Notes: generated from the sequence alone by a model not told the origin. A stretch of 64,000 nucleotides of DNA from Candidatus Heimdallarchaeum endolithica (GCA_021513715.1 CP084167.1:1876571-1940570); one strand, 5' to 3'; shown: positions 44,135 to 54,486, counted from the first letter of the stretch. Program-made: numbers and translations.

Positions 44135-44405
44135 TGTAGCTATTTTGTCTATCTCTATTTGTGCTCTTACGTCATCATATAGTATTCTAAATACTTCTTC
44201 TTCTGTTGTTAATTCTTTTGTTCTTGGGCTTGGTATCGTTTTTTATTTTATTTTATTTTATTTAGAATATTGTTTTGCTTTTTTCTTTTCCTGTTCTTCT
44301 TTTTTCTATTTTTTTCATTTGTTTAAATAGTCAAAACTTTTGATTATTTTATAATTACTAGTAATTAGTTAACTTCTTAATATAACGGTAATAATGTGAA
44401 TGTAA

Positions 44406-46853
44406 ATGAGTGCTGATAAGTTTATTAATCATCCTCTTCTTAAGCCTAACAAAGTTGAGCGCAGGCTTTATCAAGAGACTATTTTTGCTTCTTGTTCTCG
44501 TGAGAATTCTTTAGTTATTCTTCCTACTGGTTTAGGTAAGACTATTATTTTCATTTTGCTTGTTGCTCATCGTCTTCAATTATTTCCTGATGGTAAGGTT
44601 ATTCTTTGTGCTCCCACTAAACCTCTTTTGGACCAGCATGAGCGCACTCTTAAGGATCTTATGAATATTCCTGCTGATTCTATTATTCAACTATCTGGTC
44701 AAATTGGTCCTGACAAACGTTCTTCTCTCTGGGATTCTGGTAAGATTTTTGTTTGTACTCCTCAAACTCTTCAGAACGATATTATTCAGAAGCGTGTTTC
44801 TTTATCTGAAGTTGTTTTTCTTGGTATTGACGAGGCTCATAAAGCTGTTGGTGACCACAGTTATGTTTTTGTTGTTGACCAGTACATGAAACTTTCTTGT
44901 AATCCCTTGGTTTTGGGTATTACTGCTAGCCCTGGAGCTGACCTTGACAAGATTCAACAGATTAAGGACAATCTTCAGGTTTCCAACATTGAGATTCGTG
45001 ATGATTCTTCTCGTGATGTTAAACCTTACATTCATTCTATTGACGAAGTTTGGGAAAGAGTTCAATTACCTTCTGAATTTGCTTTTATTTTGAAAACTTT
45101 GAATGGTATGTTTAAATCCATTTTAATTGAGTTAAAAGAGCTTGGTATTATTACTTCTTCTAATCCTTCTGATTTTCCTCGTCGAAAATTGTTAGGCTTA
45201 AAGGAGATCATCAATCAGAAGTATAGCACTCAGGTTGACAGTTCTTCTCGTTCTGAATACTTTAAGGCTATGGGGCTAGCTGGTAATTCTATCCGTTTAT
45301 CTCACGCTATAGAATTAATTGAGACTCAAGGTGTTCCTTCTTTATCTAAGTATTTTGAGTCTCAGATTAATGATCTTCGTATGGGTAAAGGTAGTCAAAC
45401 TCTTCGTAATTTAATTTTTTCTGATGAGATTCAACGAGTTTTAGAATCTTTACATAAGCTTGAAGAAGATAATATTATTCATCCTAAGCTTTCAAAGTTA
45501 AAGGATTTAGTTGAATCTGAGGTTCGTTCTAATCCTGATAATAGGATTCTTATTTTTGCTCATTATCGCATTACTGCTAAGGTTATTGCCAAAGAATTAG
45601 AAAAGATTGATGGAGTTAGAGTTCATTGGTTTGTTGGTCAATCTTCTGTCCGTGACAAGGGTCTATCTCAGAAGGAACAGATTGAGATTATGCAAGCTTT
45701 TCGTCGTGGAGAGTATAATGTTCTTGTTTCTACTAGTGTTGCCGAGGAGGGTCTTGACATTGGCGAATGTGAGCTCGTTATCTTTTATGACTCTGTGCCT
45801 AGTGCTATTAGATTGATACAAAGAAAGGGACGAACTGGTAGAAGGAAAAAAGGAAAAGTTATTCTGCTTATTGCTGAAGGAACAAGGGATGAGGGTTATT
45901 TTTGGGCTTCAAAACGTCAGCTTAAAAAGATGAAGGGTATTGTTAGTGAATTACAGAACAACAAACAATCTGAAAAACAAAAAGATTTAACTGAATTTTT
46001 TGATGATTCAGTTAGCACTACTGAACCTACTTCCTCTTCAGAGTCAAAAACCCATAAGGGTTTGAGTAAAGAAGTTAAAAGTTCTAAACCTGAATCTGTG
46101 GTAGATATTCCTAAAGGTGAGCAAGTTTCAATTATCATCGATTCTCGAGAAAAGAATTCAACTATTGTTAAACATTTAATTAATAAAGGTGTTAATATTT
46201 CCTTCTCCAAACTTGATTTTGGGGATTATGTTTGTTCTGACCGAGTAATAATTGAAAGGAAGGAAAAATCTGATTTTATTAATTCTATTATGGACAAGAG
46301 ATTATTCAGTCAAGTTAAACAACTTGTTGAGGTTTGTTCTAACCCTATTATTATTCTAGAAGGAGATTTTAGCATTTTTAAGACTTCTCTTCATCCTCAT
46401 GCCACCGCAGGAGCTATAGCCTCAATTATCACTGATTTCAAGGTTCCCATCATTTATTCTACTAACCAAGAAGAGACAGCAGAGATTCTTCATGCTATTG
46501 CTAAGAGAGAACAAATAGAAATGAAAAGGTCAATTTCGATTAGCATGAAGAAAGGTATTGGTTTGAAACATCAATTAGAACAAACTTTAACCACATTTCC
46601 TAACATCGACTATAAAATAGCAAAAAGGATCTTAAAGAAGTTTGGAAGTTTGAAACAAGTTGTTAATGCTAAAAGAGAAGAATTTATTGAGGTTCAAGGT
46701 ATTGGAGAAAAGATTACCGATGAGTTAATTGAATATATTTATAGCGATTATAATGAAATAGAAACGGGAGAGGACATTGGAGAAACTATTGAAAACATTG
46801 AGTGGTTGAAAAAAGAACTTGAGAAGAAAAAAAAGAATAAAGATGGCAAATAG
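44406..46853 (+). CDS. hef: Hef: fork helicase and XPF/ERCC4 nuclease
   Basis: 815 residues. SF2 helicase part: LPTGLGKT (about 39), IDEAH (about 142), end motif RLIQRKGRTGRRK. Then an XPF nuclease: IIDSREKNS and GDYVCSDRVIIERKEKSD (about 600-620, GDxnERKx3D). A helix-hairpin-helix pair ends it (GSLKQVVNAKREEF, GIGEKITDEL). FANCM-like, acts on stalled forks. The first 55% uses T-ending codons, then A-ending codons rise after about 45810. Confidence 0.95.
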   Translation: MSADKFINHPLLKPNKVERRLYQETIFASCSRENSLVILPTGLGKTIIFILLVAHRLQLFPDGKVILCAPTKPLLDQHERTLKDLMNIPADSIIQLSGQIGPDKRSSLWDSGKIFVCTPQTLQNDIIQKRVSLSEVVFLGIDEAHKAVGDHSYVFVVDQYMKLSCNPLVLGITASPGADLDKIQQIKDNLQVSNIEIRDDSSRDVKPYIHSIDEVWERVQLPSEFAFILKTLNGMFKSILIELKELGIITSSNPSDFPRRKLLGLKEIINQKYSTQVDSSSRSEYFKAMGLAGNSIRLSHAIELIETQGVPSLSKYFESQINDLRMGKGSQTLRNLIFSDEIQRVLESLHKLEEDNIIHPKLSKLKDLVESEVRSNPDNRILIFAHYRITAKVIAKELEKIDGVRVHWFVGQSSVRDKGLSQKEQIEIMQAFRRGEYNVLVSTSVAEEGLDIGECELVIFYDSVPSAIRLIQRKGRTGRRKKGKVILLIAEGTRDEGYFWASKRQLKKMKGIVSELQNNKQSEKQKDLTEFFDDSVSTTEPTSSSESKTHKGLSKEVKSSKPESVVDIPKGEQVSIIIDSREKNSTIVKHLINKGVNISFSKLDFGDYVCSDRVIIERKEKSDFINSIMDKRLFSQVKQLVEVCSNPIIILEGDFSIFKTSLHPHATAGAIASIITDFKVPIIYSTNQEETAEILHAIAKREQIEMKRSISISMKKGIGLKHQLEQTLTTFPNIDYKIAKRILKKFGSLKQVVNAKREEFIEVQGIGEKITDELIEYIYSDYNEIETGEDIGETIENIEWLKKELEKKKKNKDGK

Positions 46854-46877
46854 TTTATTTTAGCTTTCAACACATTA

Positions 46878-47561
46878 TCATTCTACAATTGTCCCTACTT
46901 GCTCATTATTTAGTACTTTGAGGATATTTTCAGGGTTTCTTCCATTCACAAATGCTATTTTTTTCTTTGAACGTTTTAATATTTCGCAGCCTACTTTGTC
47001 AAAAAGGGCATAGTTTCCTGGTTCTTCTTCCTGCTTTATAATTATTGAATAGAATTCATCCATTGTGAGTTTATCAAATGCTTTCGCGTCTGAATATTTA
47101 TCTGGATCTTTGTCATATACTTTTTCCACATCACTTAAATTTATTACAATATCTGCTTCCCACAGTTCTGCTAATAAAGCTGATACCGCATTTGTTGATT
47201 GTCCAGGTTGTAAACCCCCCGAAACAACTATTTTATTTGTCGACAACGCCTTTAATGCCTCATCAAATGATCTTGGGACTGCTCCATATGCATGATTTTT
47301 TAGTGCCGATATAAATAGCAGTGCATGCATTCGCGAAGCTTCTACTCCCAGTAAATCTTGATAGGTGAAATTTCCTCCTATTATTCTGCTTACTTTAATT
47401 ATTTTTCTTGCTAGTTTACCTCCTCCAACAACTATCAATATTTGATAAGCTTTATCTATTAATCTGTTAATAACTTCAAGATAATTCTCTATCAGTTCAG
47501 TATTCAATTCACCATCGGGATTATAAAGTAAAGACCCACCTATTTTCAAAACTACTTTCAT
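46878..47561 (-). CDS. pyrH: Archaeal UMP kinase
   Basis: 227 residues, amino acid kinase family. VLKIGGSLL, IVVGGGKLAR, then GLQPGQSTNAVSALLAE, which marks the archaeal UMP kinase group, and VYDKDPDKY. Makes UDP for pyrimidine nucleotides. Convergent with hef, 24 bases between stops. Confidence 0.93.
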   Translation of the reverse strand: MKVVLKIGGSLLYNPDGELNTELIENYLEVINRLIDKAYQILIVVGGGKLARKIIKVSRIIGGNFTYQDLLGVEASRMHALLFISALKNHAYGAVPRSFDEALKALSTNKIVVSGGLQPGQSTNAVSALLAELWEADIVINLSDVEKVYDKDPDKYSDAKAFDKLTMDEFYSIIIKQEEEPGNYALFDKVGCEILKRSKKKIAFVNGRNPENILKVLNNEQVGTIVE

Positions 47562-47679
47562 TTTTTCTTCAATTTAGCTAATATGGCTCTCTAAATAAGT
47601 TTTTGCTAATGAAACTATAAAGAATAACAAAAAGTAAATCTTATATTAAGTTATCATTCAATCGCTTGAGGAAAGAAAT

Positions 47680-48993
47680 ATGGATTTTAAAGATCGTACA
47701 CAAATAGCAAATATTTTTACTAGTGATCCTGGGACTGTAACTATCGCAGGTTGGGTTCAACAAGTTAGAAATTTAGGGGGATTAAAATTTATTCAATTAC
47801 AAGATCGCTCTGGTCTTGTTCAGATCGTTCTCCCAAAAAAGAAAGTTTCACCAGAAATTTTTACTATAGACTACCAAGAAGGAGATATCCTTTTAGTTCA
47901 AGGTAAAGTTGTCTCAAACAATTCTGCTCCCAAAGGAAAAGAAATCCTTCCCTCAACCATTAACGTTGTAAACAAACGACAACAAGAGTATCCTATTGCT
48001 ATTGACGACAAAATCAATACCAATATTGATAAAAGATTAGATTATAGGTATTTAGACTTAAGAAATAGAAGCGTATCTCAAATATTTGAAGTTGAGAGTG
48101 CTGTAGCTTATGCATTCCAAGAATTTTTTTATAAAAAAAATTTCCTTCAGTTTTTCTCAAGTAAAATCGTAGGTTCTGCAACAGAAAGTGGAGCTAACGT
48201 ATTTGAGATAGGCTATTTTGGAAGAAAAGCTTATCTAGCTCAATCACCACAATTTTATAAACAGATGATGCTTATTTCTGGCTTTGAGAAGGTTTTCGAA
48301 ATCGGCCCCGTTTTCCGTGCAGAAAAACATCATACCTCTCGTCACTTGTGTGAATATACTTCAATTGACTTTGAAATTGCATATATTAATGATCAAAGAG
48401 ATGTAATGAAAGTTTTACAGGAAGCCATTATGTATACTTTAGATAAAGTTAGAAAAGAAAAAGCTGATTCTTTAGAAGAATTGGGTGTTGTTATAGATAT
48501 GCAACCAAAGCAGTGGCCAATACTTTCTCACCAAGAAATTCATGAAATATTAGAAAATGAAGGAAAAGAACTAGGAGAATATGAAGATTTGGACGCCGAA
48601 GCAGAAAAGATTCTAGGAGAATATGTAAAAGAGAAATATAAGTCAGATTTTGTTTTTGCTGATGAGTATCCATGGGAAGTTAGGCCCTTCTACACAATGA
48701 AGAAAGAAGATAATAATAATCTAACAAAATCATTTGATTTACTCTATAAAGGTCAGGAACTAACTACTGGAGGACAAAGAGAGCATAGAGCAGACATTTT
48801 AGAAAAACAAGCAGAAGAAAAAGGATTCAAGAAAGAAGAGGTTGCAAGTTATATACAATTCTTCAGAAATGGAGCACCACCGCATGGAGGATCAGGAACA
48901 GGAATTGAGCGCTTTGTTCAAAAATTACTTAATTTACCAAATATCCGAGAAGCAAGATTACTTCCCAGAGATCCAACAAGGGTTCATCCTTAA
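47680..48993 (+). CDS. aspS: Aspartyl-tRNA synthetase, archaeal type
   Basis: 437 residues, class IIb. Anticodon-binding OB fold at the start (TVTIAGWVQQVRNLGGLKF), class II motif 2 FRAEKHHTSRHLCEYTSIDFE region, motif 3 GGSGTGIERFVQKLL. Archaeal-size, no GAD domain. May also charge tRNA-Asn, as non-discriminating forms do; not decidable here. Confidence 0.93.
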   Translation: MDFKDRTQIANIFTSDPGTVTIAGWVQQVRNLGGLKFIQLQDRSGLVQIVLPKKKVSPEIFTIDYQEGDILLVQGKVVSNNSAPKGKEILPSTINVVNKRQQEYPIAIDDKINTNIDKRLDYRYLDLRNRSVSQIFEVESAVAYAFQEFFYKKNFLQFFSSKIVGSATESGANVFEIGYFGRKAYLAQSPQFYKQMMLISGFEKVFEIGPVFRAEKHHTSRHLCEYTSIDFEIAYINDQRDVMKVLQEAIMYTLDKVRKEKADSLEELGVVIDMQPKQWPILSHQEIHEILENEGKELGEYEDLDAEAEKILGEYVKEKYKSDFVFADEYPWEVRPFYTMKKEDNNNLTKSFDLLYKGQELTTGGQREHRADILEKQAEEKGFKKEEVASYIQFFRNGAPPHGGSGTGIERFVQKLLNLPNIREARLLPRDPTRVHP

Positions 48994-49017
48994 TTTTCTT
49001 GTATTTTAATAACAAAA

Positions 49018-50388
49018 TTATTGGAAACTTTCTATTGTTTCCTTTATAGTTTTTTTACCTTCTTTCAACAGTTTTTCGGCTTCATCCATTGTATTCGCTT
49101 CAACAAAGATTCTAAAGATAGGTTCTGTTCCAGAAGGGCGGATCAACACCCATCCATTATCATAAATTGCCTTTAGTCCATCAATGGTGATTAATTCTGT
49201 GTAACCTTTAACCCTTGAACTAATAGCATCTAACACTTTACTTTTTAGATTATTGGGGCATTGTACTTTATCCTTTAATTGAGCATATTGAGGAAGTTCA
49301 TTCATTAATTCGCTAAATGTAGAAGAAGAAGTTGATAAAATATTTGCCATTAGAGCACCTGCCATTGCTCCATCTCTTACTGGAACGTGAGGAGAATAAA
49401 AAAGTCCACCATTTTCTTCTCCACCTAGGATTGCATTAAGCTTTTGCATCGTTCTTGAAACATAAATACAACCCACTTTTGTCCATTCAACTTTCCCTCC
49501 TATTTCTTCTGCAATATCTGTTACCACAGAAGATGAACTAACAGGGGTCACGAAAAGTTTGTTTTGTTCATCTTGCAAAATCATTTTTTCAAAAATTGCT
49601 ATAGATCTATCGCCCCAATAAACAACACCTCGTTCATCACCAAATATTGCGCGATCAGCATCTCCATCATGAGCAATAGAGAAATCAGCATTAACACTTT
49701 TTGCGGTTCTTGCCATTTCAGTAAGCAAATGAGGTAAAGGTTCAGAACCTCTTCCGGGAAAATATCCATCAAGAGTAGTGTTTATTGAAAAAACTTTCAC
49801 CCCTAATTTTTTAAATAAATAGGGCGTTATCAAACTTCCTACACCATTTCCACCGTCTACAACAACTTTCATCTTTTTCTTTGATATTTTATCAATATCA
49901 ACAAAACTAATTATTTGATCTATATATTCGTCTATCATATTAATTTTAGTAACATTACCCAACTTTGTCCAGTCACTAAAATAAAAATCGCCCTCTTCCA
50001 GTTCTTTTTCTACTTTTATTTGATCTTCAACACTTATTTCAATTCCATCATCAGAAATAACTTTTAACCCATTAAATTGGGGAGGATTGTGACTTGCAGT
50101 AATCATTATACCAAGTCTAGCTTTTAATTTTCTTACAGCAAACTGTGTTAATGGAGTAGGGACTAACCCAATATCAATTACATCAATTCCACTAGACAAT
50201 AGAGTTGAAATAACTGCATATTTGATAAATGGGCTACTAGTTCTTGCATCAGAACCTACAACTACAACCCCCTTATTCTCAATAAAAGACGAGATTGCAG
50301 AAGTAAGTTTATTTACAAAAAAATTTGTGATGAGTTCACCTACTACCCCTCGAACTCCATTGGTACCAAAATATTTACGCTCCGTCAT
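49018..50388 (-). CDS. glmM: Phosphoglucosamine/phosphomannomutase
   Basis: 456 residues, alpha-D-phosphohexomutase family. FGTNGVRG at start, phosphoserine loop TASHNPPQFNGLK (about 98), metal loop DGDADRAIF (about 240), phosphate-binding RPSGTEPIFRIF (about 425). GTNGVRG and the archaeal form point to phosphoglucosamine mutase, but phosphomannomutase is possible. Confidence 0.85.
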   Translation of the reverse strand: MTERKYFGTNGVRGVVGELITNFFVNKLTSAISSFIENKGVVVVGSDARTSSPFIKYAVISTLLSSGIDVIDIGLVPTPLTQFAVRKLKARLGIMITASHNPPQFNGLKVISDDGIEISVEDQIKVEKELEEGDFYFSDWTKLGNVTKINMIDEYIDQIISFVDIDKISKKKMKVVVDGGNGVGSLITPYLFKKLGVKVFSINTTLDGYFPGRGSEPLPHLLTEMARTAKSVNADFSIAHDGDADRAIFGDERGVVYWGDRSIAIFEKMILQDEQNKLFVTPVSSSSVVTDIAEEIGGKVEWTKVGCIYVSRTMQKLNAILGGEENGGLFYSPHVPVRDGAMAGALMANILSTSSSTFSELMNELPQYAQLKDKVQCPNNLKSKVLDAISSRVKGYTELITIDGLKAIYDNGWVLIRPSGTEPIFRIFVEANTMDEAEKLLKEGKKTIKETIESFQ

Positions 50389-50514
50389 TTCTAATCTTAA
50401 GACTAATTGCCTTTTATGTGTTTTTCTATAATTAAATCAATTTAAAACTTCAAAACAAATATTTTTTTAATAGAATAGATTTTACCATATAACAAGAGAA
50501 GAAGAAACATTTAA

Positions 50515-50591
50515 GGCTGGATGGCCTAGTTTGGTAAGGCTCCAGGTTCGGGACTTGGAAATCGAGTGTTCAAATCACTCTCCAGCCACCA
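50515..50591 (+). tRNA. tRNA-Pro(CGG), no intron
   Basis: Acceptor GGCTGGA/TCCAGCC, anticodon stem CCAGG/CTTGG with loop TTCGGGA (anticodon CGG), T arm GAGTG-TTCAAAT-CACTC, discriminator A, encoded CCA. Confidence 0.95.
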
Positions 50592-50777
50592 CCTAAATTT
50601 GATTAAAGATTAAAATCATATTTCTTTTTTGTTTTCACTGAAACTGAAAGCTGAAATTAATATGTGAAAATATGTTTACATAAGGAAGATTAAATAATGA
50701 TGAGTGACATTATTATTAGAGAATAAAAAAACAGTCGTCTTAGCACAACTAAGAAAATGTTTAGGGGATTCTATTAA

Positions 50778-51365
50778 ATGAGTGAAAGTAGTGATGACTT
50801 TGAGCAAGAGAAACAAGCTTCTAATATTAACATTACAGAACGTCAACGCCAAACTTTGATTGAAGTCGTTGAAGATATTTGTGGAGATGAGGTTAAACAG
50901 GTTACACTTGTTTTGCTTAATAGTGATGAGGAAATTACTGATGAAGAAATTTCAGAGAAATTAGATATGCGTCTAAATCTTGTTCGCAAATCCTTGTACA
51001 AACTGTATGATCTTCAGCTAGCTAGTTTTAGGAGGATTAGAGATAAAAATACTGGCTGGTTTGTTTATTTCTGGACTCTTCATCCTGAAAGAATCGATAT
51101 TTTTGTTCAGAAAAAACAGCAAGAAGTTTTGGAAAAACTCCAATCTCGCTTAGAATATGAAGAATCTAATATGTTTTTTAAATGTAACACTGCAGAATGT
51201 CCTCGTTTCACTTTCCAAGAAGCAATGGATGCTAATTTCATTTGCCCTAAATGTGGGGGAAGGTTAGAAGCATTCGATAACGATCAAATTAAAAAAGTGC
51301 TGAAAAACAAAATCGATGAACTAAAAAGAATTCAAAAAAAGACTGAAAAAATAGTTGGTTCATAA
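50778..51365 (+). CDS. tfe: Transcription factor E alpha (TFE)
   Basis: 195 residues, TFIIE-alpha homologue. Winged helix (DEEISEKLDMRLNLVRKSLYKLYD), then coiled segment and zinc ribbon CNTAEC...CPKC at about 138-157. Helps open the promoter with RNA polymerase. Convergent with the ATP synthase D gene. Confidence 0.93.
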   Translation: MSESSDDFEQEKQASNINITERQRQTLIEVVEDICGDEVKQVTLVLLNSDEEITDEEISEKLDMRLNLVRKSLYKLYDLQLASFRRIRDKNTGWFVYFWTLHPERIDIFVQKKQQEVLEKLQSRLEYEESNMFFKCNTAECPRFTFQEAMDANFICPKCGGRLEAFDNDQIKKVLKNKIDELKRIQKKTEKIVGS

Positions 51366-51402
51366 GTTATTATTATTGATTCTTTTTTATTAAGCAGTCC
51401 TA

Positions 51403-52068
51403 TTAGTTACTAATTTTGTGTTTTTTTGCTTCAAGAATATCTTTAACTCTTTTTAATCTTGAAAATGTTTCTCTTTCTTGTTCCTCTAGAGAGCTTGCAA
51501 TAAATACTGCAATTGCTTTTAATTTTGGAATTAATATGTAATTTAGAGCATTTACTCTTCTTTTTGTTTTATTAATTTCTGAAGCTATTTTTTCTAATAA
51601 TGTCATTTTTTCTGCGATAACCATTAATGTTTTCAAAGACTTTCTAAAATATGTTATTGCGAGATCCAATTGCGCACTTGAATTGGCTAATCCGTAGAAA
51701 ACCTTCTCTTCTTCTGTTTCTTTGACTTCAGTTACAATAAACCTTGGTGCTTTTACTCCCATTATACTTGTTGTTAGAGTCTGAAGTTGCAGAATTTCAG
51801 GTGCATATTGTGCAAAATCTCTAATTTTATCTGGTCCGATCATCATTTCAGCTTTGGCTAAGGCTTTATATGCTTGAAGGAGCTCTTCTTCAATTTGCTT
51901 TTTTGCAGCTCTAACTTCATCTTTAATTGCATAGAGCTCTAAGACTAAAGCATCCATTTTCTCTTTTAGTAAATCATGACCTTTTTGTGCAAGTTTAATT
52001 TTTGCTCTGATATTTAGCAGTTCCATACGTGTTGTTTTCACAGTACCAAATTCAATATTGGCGCTCAT
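51403..52068 (-). CDS. atpD: A/V-type ATP synthase subunit D
   Basis: 221 residues, central rotor stalk. N-terminal ELLNIRAKIKLAQKGHDLLKEKMDAL and C-terminal KTKRRVNALNYILIPKL are the conserved coiled-coil arms. Alone here; subunits H and F are at 57.1-57.8 kb, the rest outside. Confidence 0.95.
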   Translation of the reverse strand: MSANIEFGTVKTTRMELLNIRAKIKLAQKGHDLLKEKMDALVLELYAIKDEVRAAKKQIEEELLQAYKALAKAEMMIGPDKIRDFAQYAPEILQLQTLTTSIMGVKAPRFIVTEVKETEEEKVFYGLANSSAQLDLAITYFRKSLKTLMVIAEKMTLLEKIASEINKTKRRVNALNYILIPKLKAIAVFIASSLEEQERETFSRLKRVKDILEAKKHKISN

Positions 52069-52345
52069 CTTGAACGTATAAATTTATATTCATTAAAACT
52101 TTGTGTTAAATCTCATCACCTATTGTTTTGAAAAATTGTTAAAATATAATATAATATAGCCTATTAGTACAGAAAATAACAGAAACTAACTAAATTATTT
52201 TTCATAACTTGTCCATTTTCAGGTTAACTTATAGAATAAATAATCATGTTCTGTATTTGACAAAAAATTATTTTCAACAAAAACGAAAGGTATTTTATTT
52301 ATCCTTTTTTTATAGGGAATAAGGAAAAAATTTGAGGATATAACA

Positions 52346-52948
52346 ATGCTAGAAATATTTGACCGAGAAAAAAACAAAGAGACATTGGTTTTCCCAGGAA
52401 CAAGGCTTGGTGTAATTGAAGAATTCTATGCTGGCCCTGGAACTTATATTGATGATGGTTACATTTATGCAGCTATCCCTGGAAAAGTTGTAATTGACAA
52501 ATTAAATTATGAAGTATCAATAATGCAATCGAAAAATAAAAAACTAGTTCAACCTGTTGTTGGGTCTATTTGTTTGGGTACTGTTGTTAGTGTATCGAAG
52601 CAAATGATCAATATAGCAATCTATTATGTAAATAATGTTGAGGTTTACCCCACCTATTCTTGTTTATTACATGTTTCTCAAGCCTCAAGAGCTTATCTTG
52701 AAACAGCAGATGAAGCTGTTGCTTTAGGAGATGTTGTAAGGGTTAAAATAATTGATGCCAAAACAATTCCTATTCAATGCACAATGGCCGATAGTCACTT
52801 AGGAGTAGTAATCAGTTACTGTTCTCGTTGCGGAAATAGATTGGAAAAAATAGGTAGAAATAAATTAAGATGCAATGAATGTGGAAATATTGAGAATAGA
52901 AAAACTGCAATCGATTATGGTCACAGTGCTTTGCAATTTAAACTATAG
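52346..52948 (+). CDS. csl4: Exosome subunit Csl4
   Basis: 200 residues. N-domain (FPGTRLGVIEEFYAGPGTY), S1 domain, then zinc ribbon CSRCGNRLEKIGRNKLRCNECG. Recruits DnaG to the archaeal exosome cap. Leads a csl4-DUF2067-rpoL run, conserved in other archaea. Confidence 0.93.
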   Translation: MLEIFDREKNKETLVFPGTRLGVIEEFYAGPGTYIDDGYIYAAIPGKVVIDKLNYEVSIMQSKNKKLVQPVVGSICLGTVVSVSKQMINIAIYYVNNVEVYPTYSCLLHVSQASRAYLETADEAVALGDVVRVKIIDAKTIPIQCTMADSHLGVVISYCSRCGNRLEKIGRNKLRCNECGNIENRKTAIDYGHSALQFKL

Positions 52949-52971
52949 GTTCATAGTTCAAGGTGGTTTTA

Positions 52972-53694
52972 TTGGCAAAAACTACAATGAAAGAGCTTTC
53001 TATTAGCTTTACAGAGAAAGACAAGCTAACACAATTTATAGACTTACTTTCTGATGCACCTAGTGGAGTTGATCTTGTTCTTCAATACAAATTGGGTAGC
53101 ATAAAAATCCGTTTGTTTGGTGAAAAAGACGATGTCTCTGAATCTATTTCTAAGATAAAATTATTTAGCAAAATGTATCTTGAGTCAATAAGAAAAAACG
53201 AGAAAGGTTTCTACGTTCATCATCTTCCTCTCATTCAACGTACTACCAAGAAAATAATAGCCTTAGATACACTATCAACCATTCTAAACTATGCAGGATA
53301 TGAAACACAATTAGTAGAAAAAAAACTCATATCTACAGCAAAAATGGAAGATGTTCTTGAAGTTCTTAACAAATCTTTTGATATTTTACCTGAATTAGAA
53401 AAAATTAAAGGTAAACCATTAAGAAAAGTGCTATTAACTGTCAGTTTTATCACTAACCGAAGTGTTGATTTTATCATCGACTATAGCTTAAAAAAAGGAT
53501 TCTTCAGGGAATACAAGGATAAAATTTTAGTTACACAAGATATCGAACGTTGTATTTCTGGGTTAATCCAACACATCCCTCGTGATAAAACTGAAAAGAG
53601 CCCTAACATTCTTGTTAAAGCAAAAGATAATGAGTGGACAACAATAGGCGATCGTCTAGGAACTATTTCTTTTGACACAGATAATAACGATTAA
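52972..53694 (+). CDS. DUF2067 family protein
   Basis: About 240 residues. Resembles the archaeal DUF2067 family that accompanies csl4 and rpoL; function unknown. The frame opens at GTG 52963, but TTG at 52972 has AGGTGG five bases before it and is favoured. 23 bases from csl4. Confidence 0.65.
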   Translation: MAKTTMKELSISFTEKDKLTQFIDLLSDAPSGVDLVLQYKLGSIKIRLFGEKDDVSESISKIKLFSKMYLESIRKNEKGFYVHHLPLIQRTTKKIIALDTLSTILNYAGYETQLVEKKLISTAKMEDVLEVLNKSFDILPELEKIKGKPLRKVLLTVSFITNRSVDFIIDYSLKKGFFREYKDKILVTQDIERCISGLIQHIPRDKTEKSPNILVKAKDNEWTTIGDRLGTISFDTDNND

Positions 53695-53778
53695 AATTCT
53701 TATCTTTCAAATAATAAATTGAGTTCAAAAACAAACAGTTTAAAAAAAAAGTGTTAATATGGATTTGAGGTTGTGTTA

Positions 53779-54063
53779 ATGGAAATAAAAATTCTAAAAA
53801 AAGAAGATGGATATGTAAAACTAAACATCAGAGGAACTGACCCTCACACCCTATTTAATTTACTCAGAGTTCAATTATTAAGTGATCCTGAAGTAGACTT
53901 TGCAGGTTATTGGAGAAACGAATCGTTTTATGAAAGCATCATTTTCCAAGTAAGATTAAAAGATGAATCAAAAGACCCAATTGAAGTAATCAAACTAGCA
54001 TTAGAAAACATACGAAAACAAACAGAGGAATTTATTAAGGTAAGCAAGGAAAAACTTAGTTAG
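53779..54063 (+). CDS. rpoL: RNA polymerase subunit L (Rpb11-like)
   Basis: 94 residues. DPHTLFNLLRVQLLSDPEVDFAGY is the Rpb11/RpoL dimerisation motif. ATG at 53779 has GAGG 8 bases before it; upstream GTG at 53773 is too close. Pairs with RpoD, not in the window. Confidence 0.93.
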   Translation: MEIKILKKEDGYVKLNIRGTDPHTLFNLLRVQLLSDPEVDFAGYWRNESFYESIIFQVRLKDESKDPIEVIKLALENIRKQTEEFIKVSKEKLS

Positions 54064-54069
54064 TTTTGG

Positions 54070-54486
54070 GTGTTTTTTTTGGACAATTCTTTTTTAAATA
54101 AAAAAAAATTAAATGAGATTATAAATAACAAACAACTAGCTAAATTTGGCGATTCTGTTGTTAATTTTGTTTACTCTTACGCTTTGTTTAAAGCTTATAA
54201 TATACTAGTTGGGATTAAAGTTTCAGATTATTGCCTTTCTGAAGCATGCAAAGGATCACCTCTTAGAGACTACGTGGGAACTAGAAAAAAGAAGGGAGAA
54301 CTAGGTGATGCTGTAGAAGCATTTATTGGATATATTGTTATTCAGAATGAATCAAAGCTCCTGGAGATTGTTTCAAACATGGTTCAGTTCTTTAAACTAA
54401 CAAAAATCGCTCTTAAACAACCGGAAGAAGCAATATGTATAAAAGCTTTCTCTTTTTTAATCGATAAACTTTTCAATGAACTGTAA
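54070..54486 (+). CDS. RNase III-fold protein, archaeal small type
   Basis: 138 residues. LAKFGDSVVNFVYSYAL resembles the RNase III signature (LEFLGDAVL), and KGELGDAVEAFIGY resembles the second acidic motif, while the first Glu is replaced by Ala. No double-stranded RNA-binding domain. Starts 6 bases after rpoL. RNA cleavage is uncertain. Confidence 0.6.
   Translation: MFFLDNSFLNKKKLNEIINNKQLAKFGDSVVNFVYSYALFKAYNILVGIKVSDYCLSEACKGSPLRDYVGTRKKKGELGDAVEAFIGYIVIQNESKLLEIVSNMVQFFKLTKIALKQPEEAICIKAFSFLIDKLFNEL

Noticed and set aside
44237..44262. TTTTA tandem repeat as a replication origin signal
   Set aside because: Short simple repeat; no Orc1/Cdc6 gene or origin-box pairs nearby.
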